Assembly (NCBI RefSeq): GCF_000003195.3
Contig: NC_012873.2
Coordinates: 8,331,894 to 8,395,893, forward strand
DNA: 64,000 nucleotides
Reading direction: 5' to 3'
From: Sorghum bicolor
Taxonomy: Eukaryota; Streptophyta; Magnoliopsida; Poales; Poaceae
Made by a program: the position numbers and the translations under genes. Within the stretch, counting starts at the first letter, position 1. The number at the start of each line of letters is the position of its first letter. Positions 56,954 to 64,000 of this stretch are shown here, piece by piece. The notes beneath the pieces are model-generated. The model had not been told where the DNA came from. It saw nothing but the letters and a program-made list of their open reading frames with translations, and did not search any database.

Positions 56954-57368
56954 GGGCACTCACAATGCAGACTCTATCATAGCTAGAGTCTAAAGTTATT
57001 TATTACCTCAAACAATGTGGACTTAGACCAGTGAATGCATGTTTCATGAGAGTGTCATGCACATTAAATAGAGTGCCACATAAGCAAAATTGCTGACTTG
57101 ACAGGGTCATTAAATGAAGGAGTTTCATCAGATGAGAGAGGAGTTTCATCCCCATGAAACTCATATGGCTCGGTTACCTAGTTTGTAGTCTTGGTAACTG
57201 TACCATGAAACTATGCATTGAGACTGGCTAAAGTCTAAATAGAACTTGGAGTCTTATTTTTTCTACCTCTTTCTTCAATAAATATGCTGCCACATCAGCA
57301 AAATACCATAAATAATATGTACTTAATTGTCTTGGACTCTATGATAGAGTCTTGCATTGTGAGTGCCC
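56954..57368. mobile_element. Tourist-like MITE of the GGGCACTCACAATGC family, interrupted
   Basis: GGGCACTCACAATGCAGACT to AGTCTTGCATTGTGAGTGCCC, with TTA on both sides (56951-56953, 57369-57371). Removing the nested element gives a length close to the 205 bases of the family member at 23968. Confidence 0.9.
57026..57228. mobile_element. MITE nested in the MITE at 56954-57368
   Basis: GACCAGTGAATGCATGTTTC at the left pairs inversely with ATGAAACTATGCATTGAGAC TGGC at the right. TTA precedes and TAA follows. The uninterrupted site is kept in the family member at 23968-24172, where GTGGACTTAGAGTCTAAATA reads through (minus strand). Confidence 0.85.
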
Positions 57369-57371
57369 TTA

Positions 57372-58465
57372 AGCATTTGTGTCATGTAATAATTTTAGTC
57401 TAGCTCATGTGGGGATGAAGCCGGATGTTCTTCCATTACCTAAAAAAGATTTGATGGCTTGTGTTGTACACATGCATGCATCATCTCATGACCGATGAGG
57501 ATATGCCCCTGTTTGAAATAGTTTTTCAATTCGAAACTAGCTCACTACACCACAACACTACAATAGCATCTAATGTGTCTATTGCTAAAAGTTAACAATT
57601 GCGTTGAATGGTGAGTAATTAAAGATGTTTTTTCGAACCGTCAGTTGCTAATATTGGGTTATCACTTACAGATAAATCATCAAGTGGCTAAAAAGTCATT
57701 TTTATCATTTATTACTTAACATTAATCTAGTCACAAGATCATGGTCACAGAAGTAAAATCCAAATTATATACTTGCTTAATCCAATTGCTCTTGCTGATC
57801 TTTTTGGTTCTGGTGGTCGTTTAGGTACTGATCTTGTTAGTTTTCCAAGGCTCTGATCTTAATCACTGAAGTATTGCTCTCCGTCTAAACTCGATCATCG
57901 ATCACCAACACACAAACAATCGAAGACAAACATACACGAAGCAAACAAGACTACAATTAGAACAATACACCAATCATATAAAAACAGTATGAAAAGTTTA
58001 TAAAAAGATTCTACGCATTGCTACGATCACACGAACGTAAAGATCACGAAAATCGGAGCTAAAATGGAGTTAAGATGAATATTTTATGAGCTAAACAAAA
58101 TCAGTGGCAAACTTGTAATTATAGAACACATATTTTTAATCTAAACTGAGCTGTTTATGTTTTCCAAACTGAAAAGCAAAGTGATTGGGGCTCTCGCTGG
58201 TGGACAGGGAGCAGGTTCACCGGCAGCGACGCTTTCTTAGAGCTACAGCAACGCCGGAGCAGCCGACAGTGGATGTCGTGTATAGGCGAGACGATGACGA
58301 TCAGGTTGTAGAGAAGAAAATATAATTTTATTTTACTACCTTAGGAATTCTCAAATTAGAGGCTTCCCATATGGTAGTCTTTGGTGTGCTTTGCCTAAGG
58401 GGTTGGTATATATATATATATAGGGAGAAAAACTCCTCACCTTCACGTCAACTAGCGATATGGTA
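57372..58465. other. Intergenic sequence
   Basis: No gene is recognised. A TA dinucleotide run lies at 58409-58422. Confidence 0.35.
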
Positions 58466-58969
58466 CTAATTGATTTGCAACCTTCGTCTATAGGCAGCTA
58501 AAATTTTCGTCTGTTCGTCTGTCCAATATAAGCGGTGTAGATGTCCGTACGGTAGTAGAGTTGGGGCAAGAAGAAGAAAACCCTGAGGGACGAGGAGGAA
58601 GAGCATGCCCGCCACGCGCTTCGCCGCGAAACACAGCCACGACGCGGCGCGTCCGCTTGTGATGGCATCAGCATAAGCGTCACTGACGGCGATGGGGAGG
58701 CGCTGGACAGTTGGCGCAGCGTGGGCGTCGAGGGCGACGTCGAGGAACGATGCCGGCGGCGACGACGGTGGCGCGTTGGGGCCACCATCAAGGATGAGCT
58801 CGGGTACGTCGGCCCAGACATGGCGGCAGCGGCGGGAGAGCGCGGTGGTGCCCGCTGCGGCACGGGAGGAGCCTAGGCGGACGAGAATCTCCTGCAACAG
58901 CTCGTCTCGTCTGATAGGTCGCTGATGCGGTCCTCGCTGGTTAGCGGCATCGGCGGTGGTCACCGTCAC
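58466..58969 (-). pseudogene. F-box protein N-terminal fragment
   Basis: The frame reads RRDELLQEILVRLGSSRAAA then LSRRCRHVWADVPELIL, an F-box-like domain at about residues 19-60, as in the large grass F-box/LRR or FBD family whose members recruit targets to SCF ubiquitin ligases. A later AAKRVAGMLF follows the family pattern and then the frame loses similarity and stops at about 167 codons, whereas full proteins exceed 350. The frame has no in-frame ATG at its start; the nearest ATG (58973) is shifted by one base. Truncation plus this shift indicate a pseudogene or a misread first exon. Confidence 0.6.
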
Positions 58970-58973
58970 CCAT

Positions 58974-59640
58974 AAGCGGCGGCGGACGAATGGATCTGAG
59001 ATTTCTTATTTGTTTTTTTACAGGAAATCGATCTGGGTGGGGGTTAGGGTGTGGCTTCGTTTACAGGCTATTTTGTAGTTTATATTTAATTCTTGTTTTC
59101 GTTATTATTTCATCTATATATATAAATATATTCTTGACACACAATGCAAAATATCAACCATTTTTTTGGATAGGTATTTTTTTGATTTGGCCTCTCTTGC
59201 TAATCATACCATATTTAGCTTATGTACTCATCGGACTCCACGTGAGGAAATAGATTAGGATTCCCTTGTCCGTGTAAAGTATCATATCACTATTCGGTAT
59301 CTAGGCCGCACAAATATAGAATCAAATGTAGATTCCAGATCCTTCCAAAACAGTCCCTCATCAAAAAAATAAACAAGGTCACTAATAATACAAAAGATTT
59401 TGTCACTAAATTGTTGATGTAGTATTGATTACAAAAAAATATTTTAATCAAAATCAATCATTAGTCCATGAAATAAATCTTGATCAGTTTGTTGTGGTTT
59501 ATTATCTAATCCAGTTTAAATAAATAAATGTATTTATAGAATCATTGATGATGACTGCCATGTAAAAAATCAAGAAAGGTCTCTCGCCATAATCATCATC
59601 ACACAAACCAATTCTTGACACACCGACAAATAACTCCTTG
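58974..59640. other. Intergenic sequence beyond the F-box fragment
   Basis: An 87-codon hydrophobic frame (58990-59253) lies here but has no supporting features. The rest is AT-rich. Confidence 0.3.
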
Positions 59641-60518
59641 TGGACTATAATTAAAATTTTATGGGTCCTGAAATAAATTATAAATTTTCAAGTTTTATAG
59701 AAAGAATAAATTATAAATAGAAATTATATCACTACGGTCCCTTCCCATTAAGGTTTGAAAGTTTTTTCTCCCGTTGCAACACAGGCCTAATTAATTATTA
59801 AAGTCCATTAGTAAATAAATACATGGTCTTTGGGATTTATTATGATTATTGCAAATGGGCTTTGACGCTGGAAAAAATAGTAAGAGATTTATTATTTTCG
59901 GAATTAATTATTTTCATTGATAAAATAATTCTAGAAAAGTCTAGAATTAGTAGTTAAGCCACGAAAAATACTCTGAAAGCTCCGAAAATTCGGGAAAAAT
60001 TCTCAGAGATATTATAGAACATGGAGAACCCAAATAAAGTTTTTGGAGGTCATGGTAAGATTGTTTGGTGCATCTAAAAATTAGATCTTGCTTAGAGAAA
60101 AGTGAGAACAGAAGATGGAAAAATTTCTGAAAAGTTTATAGAGATTGCTTGATGGACGAGAAACTAAAAGAAGTGATTTGGGTGACAAAGAAAAGATTTT
60201 AGGAAGCTTCTAATAAAAAGTTGAGCCGAGAAACAAGGAATTTGGTTATAGATAAAGATAAAGACGTACCGATCAAGGAAGATCGTTCTACTAAACATAT
60301 TTTAAAAACTTTGCTCACTCTCAACACACAATCAAGTAACATTACATTAAATCTTATGCACCAGCATGTATGCACAACAGCGTTGTTAAACCCTATGATG
60401 AATTTTAATTTTTTTTAAAAAAAAATATTTTCCTATATTTTCATGAGCACAAAACACAAAATTAAATTGTTTTTCATCTATTTCCGAAAGAGGAAAATAG
60501 GAAAATTTAGGGTGTTAC
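59640..60518 (-). mobile_element. LTR relic with TGTAACACCC terminus
   Basis: On the minus strand the sequence from 60518 begins TGTAACACCCTAAATTTTCC, the typical start of LTRs in several plant chromoviruses. The body (59700-60500) is AT-rich and noncoding with LTR-like composition. The other end and the target duplication were not found, so the left border is approximate. Confidence 0.45.
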
Positions 60519-60539
60519 ACGACTGGTCGTTTGGAATTT

Positions 60540-61636
60540 TGTTGAAAAGTTCATCTATTTTGTTTCTTCTATGATCCCATCGAAAGTCTTCTTTTGCGTC
60601 CGGTCAAAGGTAGCTCGACATCTCCTCCAATAGTTGTGGATGGATCCATTTTGGTGTATATTTCGAATTTGGTCAATAATGCACCAATTTTGTAAAATTG
60701 CTCAAGCCTCCTTTGTAAAGGTACAATCCTTGCATAGGTGTTGTGGTGTTTCCGGTAGCAGTCTACAAAGCTTGCAAATGGGATCGTTTAGCCATCCCTT
60801 TTAATCAGGTTATTAGCCGTTGTGATCTTGCGGTGAAGTAGTGTCCAAGCAAAAAAAAAAGCATTTCTGCTCTGTTCGTGCTCTCCAGATTGGTGTTAGC
60901 CTCAGCTTGCTGTAGCTGTAGGTTCCTATAAATTGCACTTTGTAAGCGCTGCTTGTCGTGTATTCTCCATCCACTATTCATTGCCATCTTATTGCATTTT
61001 CGATCTCGTTGTTCAACAAAATTTGATGTATGGCGCGGCTTCCCATAGCTCCACATGTTCTACTATATTCTTCTCCGGTCACAATGGGTAGCAATGCTCT
61101 ATCCACTAGCTTGTTGCCAATGAGAGCCTGCCCTTATGTACACTAATTTTCTTTCTTTTGCACTTGGCAAATAACCTGGCGACTATGCTTTTGGCTGTCC
61201 GACCATTGATCCAGCCGGAGGTCCAAAAAAAACAACGAGTGACCATTGCCCATCGGTTGACTACAGTGGAAGCAATGAAAACTTTCATATATCAATTTTA
61301 TCGCATGGTATGTCTAGTTTGTTCCAGGCTCGATGCTTGTGCGTCCACTTGAACCAAAGCCATCGCACAGTATGAGTGCTCTTGCAAATCTCTCTAGATC
61401 CAGTATTCACGGCCCCGTTTTCCTTTAGGAGATAACTAGTCGGTCAGTTTATGAGAGAATGGCCGTCCTTGACATTTTCAGGTGCTTCACCTCGCCATAG
61501 GAAACTTCTTCTAATTTTGTGGATCCTCTTTAGTAACCATCTTTTGTGCTGATAAGGCTATGAGATGATGAATGGGTTGAGAAGCGTGAGAACTGTTTTC
61601 ACTAACGTTTCTCTTCTTGCAGTCAATAACAGCTTG
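60540..61636 (-). pseudogene. LINE reverse transcriptase, C-terminal relic (downstream part)
   Basis: On the minus strand, RIHKIRRSFLWRGEAPENVK near 61500 is the conserved end of L1-type plant reverse transcriptase. Further down, RWLWFKWTHK follows. Near 60800 a broken zinc-finger region reads NDPICKLCRLLPETPQHL and CKDCTFTKEAW, the zf-RVT domain. An A-run at 60846-60857 has shifted the frame. The upstream continuation is at 63413-63490, on the other side of a CACTA element. Confidence 0.8.
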
Positions 61637-63409
61637 CACTATAGGAAAACTGGGCTTTGCCGACTGCTAAAATCCTTTACCACCTACCAAAGGCAGGGCA
61701 GTCGGCAAATATTTTCTTTGCCGACCGCTCCTAAAAGTAGTCGGCAAAGGATTCTTTGTCGACTGTCCAATTATCCTGGCAGGTGGCAAAGAAAAGCAGT
61801 TGGCAAAGACGTTCTTTGCCGACTGCGTGGCAGGGTGGCAAAGAAAAGCTGGTGGCAAAGGTGGCTGCCTCGCAGGTGGCAAAGAAAAGCTGGTGGCAAA
61901 GGTGGCGGGATACTAATGGCGCCCATCACCGTCCCCTTTGCCAAGCCAGACCATCAGGCAGTCGGCAAAGATAAAATTTTTTATTTTTGAAATTTGAATT
62001 TAGGTTTTGAACATTCGACGTCGTCACTTGCTCCAAACTTCCTCAAACTTTTTTCATAGCCTCCACATGCAATAAGAGTGAACCTTAAAAACTTTCGTGA
62101 TTTTGTGACCCTTTTTGCTATATTTTGTTAATTAATTTCTTTAATTGTATTTTCCACCGCGGAATCCTACTTTGAACTGCAGGTACATCAAATAATGAAA
62201 CTTAGTCATTCAAAAAAATGATATTCATGTTGGAGAGTCTATTTTAAGGTCGTTTCCAGAAACTCACCCAAAATTTTGATGTCTTTATCCATGGAACATG
62301 ACCATTCAGGTGTGGTATAGGTGATTTTTAATTATATAAAATTCAAACAAAGTCGGAAAATTACAAAACTTGACGAGGTGTCATGTTATCACATGTGAAG
62401 CCTATGATAAAAGTTTGAGAAAGTTTTAAGGAAGTTGCAACGTCGAATGTCCAAAACCCAAACACTTCGACTGAATATGTTTAAATTGATAGTTCTACCT
62501 AACATATTTTAGCTTAGGCAGCAACTATCTACTAAGTTATCCAAATCACTATTTGATTGAACGTTTCTTTTTCATGGTTTTCAGGAAGAGAATCAGTGGA
62601 TACACAATATTGGAGAAGTGCTTGACCAAGGAGCATCATTCCACTGAGGTGGCTGTATTGCTTATTTGCGGCATGGAAAGACAATTGTTGGTTGTATGAA
62701 TTAGTCTTATTTTTAAATTGCTTCACTATTAATATGTAAATATTTATTTATATAGACATGGTTTATGTGTGCTATATATGTGGATTTGTGTGATATATAT
62801 GTGGATCTGTGTGATATATGTGAATTCCAGTTATATAATCATATTTGTGATTTGATTGCTTTGATGCAAAACCGAGAAAACAAACCACAATTTTACTTAT
62901 TCCAGCTTTGCCACCTGCCACGTGGAAAGCAGTTGGCAAAGCTGGAATCTCATGTACCATGGCAGCTTTGCCATCTGTCAATAAAGACAGTCGGCAAAAA
63001 GTCCTTTGCCACCTGCCAATAAAGGCAGTCGGCAAAGAATTTCTGGTTTGAAAAAAATTAAAACAGCCTTTGCCACCTGCCCATCAAGACAGTCGGCAAA
63101 GAAATTCTATTATAAAAAAATAAGAAAAGCCTTTGCCGACTATCGTGTGGCAGTCGGTAAACGGGATGTGCTCCGTCATCTCACAACGGCGTACGTTCCC
63201 TTTGCCGACTGCCATACTGGCAGGTGGCAAAGGCTTTGCCGATTGCTTTCCTTTTGGCAGGTGGCAAAAGTTTCTTTGCCGATGATTTCTTTGTCACGTG
63301 TTATTTGCCGACTGCCATGTGTAAAGCAGTCGGCAAAGCCTTTGCTATCTGTTTTAGGACCTTTGCCGATTGCTTTTGGCAGTCGGCAAAGAAGGGAATT
63401 CCAGTAGTG
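61637..63409. mobile_element. Non-autonomous CACTA element, 1.77 kb, TSD TTG
   Basis: It starts CACTATAGGAAAACTGG and ends GGGAATTCCAGTAGTG (reverse complement CACTACTGGAATTCCC). TTG lies on both sides (61634-61636, 63410-63412), the three-base duplication of CACTA elements. Both ends carry dense subterminal repeats of CTTTGCCGACTGC and GGCAGGTGGCAAAG in both orientations (61650-61980, 62905-63385), the binding sites expected for a TNPA-like protein. The centre has no transposase. Confidence 0.93.
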
Positions 63410-63412
63410 TTG

Positions 63413-63490
63413 CCTTCCCATCCCGACAGCCTAGCATCTATATTGTCGATGAGAGATTGCACGTCGACTTTCGCAGTTTCCTTCGAGACC
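63413..63490 (-). pseudogene. LINE reverse transcriptase relic (upstream part)
   Basis: The minus strand here reads LIDNIDARLSGWEGK, the thumb region motif of plant L1 reverse transcriptase. Across the CACTA element the frame goes on with LLLTARRETLVKTVL at 61570-61636. The match ends near 63490, so the rest of the LINE is missing or very worn. Confidence 0.7.
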
Positions 63491-63858
63491 TTTTACAATG
63501 GTTGGATCGTTTCCCATCGCCTCCCATCGCTTTTGCTAAAAAACTTCTTTTTTGATTTAATTTGTAGAAGGGTAATAACATCATTGTATAAGGTTCTCTC
63601 AAACCCTAACCCCTATCAATGGGACACCGGCGGGTGGAATCCTAAGAAGATTTTTAAAAAAACTTATGAAGATTTTTTATCTAACTATAGTACCTGAATC
63701 ATACACCCTAACTATGCTACTCAAAATATTATTTTTACAATTATAAATTTACCTGTTTACCCTTCATTAAAAAAAAATTACCACTCCTCTATTTAGAGTC
63801 CTAATCCCTATAATTTCGGAGACTATGTGATGTCTATAGCCCACAGACCATAGACACA

Positions 63859-63980
63859 CTTATCGCCTCTTATCACTTTTTATGTTCTGGATTCACCGAC
63901 CATCGACACTTATCGCCTCTCATCGCTTTGCTCCCATCGCCTTTTATCACTTTTTATGTTCTGGATCCACCGACTATAAA
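63859..63980. repeat. Direct repeat near the window end
   Basis: TATCACTTTTTATGTTCTGG starts at about 63868 and 63943, each followed by ATYCACCGAC. Shorter TATCGCCTCT units lie between. No function is apparent. Confidence 0.7.
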
Positions 63981-64000
63981 TACATCAATCGCTTCTCATT

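Noticed and set aside
58990..59253. 87-codon hydrophobic plus-strand frame
   Set aside because: AT-rich sequence makes hydrophobic codons by chance; no promoter, homologue pattern or neighbour supports it.
1..64000. CRISPR arrays, bacterial operons, tRNA or rRNA genes
   Set aside because: No regularly spaced repeats with unique spacers, no operon structure and no cloverleaf or rRNA sequence were recognised. The tandem repeats found are plant transposon features.

Overview
This is nuclear DNA from a grass, most likely a panicoid of the sorghum, Miscanthus or sugarcane type. The evidence is spliced plant genes with canonical introns, abundant Tourist and Stowaway MITEs, LTR retrotransposons, CACTA and Mutator elements, a LINE, and no bacterial-style coding density. 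The species is inferred from the transposon spectrum, not proven.

Layout. 1-4332: one apparently intact spliced host gene, a seven-exon cysteine synthase (O-acetylserine (thiol) lyase family), with a TATA box at 1331. 4700-8810: a Mutator-like element with a MURA-like relic, spliced gene scraps, a Helitron 3' end and two MITEs. 9260-13880: two copies of a decayed ribosome-inactivating-protein (RIP)-like locus. The first is split by a 1.37 kb TG...CA element, and the second copy supplies the empty site. 14100-19270: a Ty3/gypsy 3' fragment, a 2.4 kb solo-LTR-like element rich in CACCGGACG, and TIR elements. 19370-26820: more copies of the RIP-like family and their 3' parts, foldbacks, tandem duplications and MITEs. 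27690-29235: a zinc-knuckle retroelement relic.

29236-41485 is a complete but dead 12.25 kb Ty3/gypsy element with LTRs about 4% apart and TSD GCGTG. Its gag-pol lies on the minus strand. A separate spliced gene with its own TATA box lies on the plus strand and encodes a plant-mobile-domain-like protein with a coiled-coil C-terminus. The hexamer GCCGAT/ATCGGC is strikingly over-represented through the whole element. I think this antisense gene and the hexamer are the most interesting content of the window.

41806-54800: a 4.1 kb segment is present twice (41806-45890 and 50703-54800). Each copy has its own later MITE insertions, which the other copy proves by an empty site. Between the copies lie two more RIP-family pieces and CACTA-like repeats. 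55050-57370: a dense MITE cluster including a MITE nested in a MITE. 58466-58969: an F-box gene fragment on the minus strand. 59640-63540: an LTR relic, then a LINE reverse-transcriptase relic (minus strand) cut in two by a 1.77 kb CACTA element with TSD TTG.

Only the cysteine synthase looks functional as a host gene. The rest is a record of duplication, gene decay and layered transposon insertion. Coordinates of exons, LTRs and TSDs were read by hand; edges of degenerate elements are approximate.
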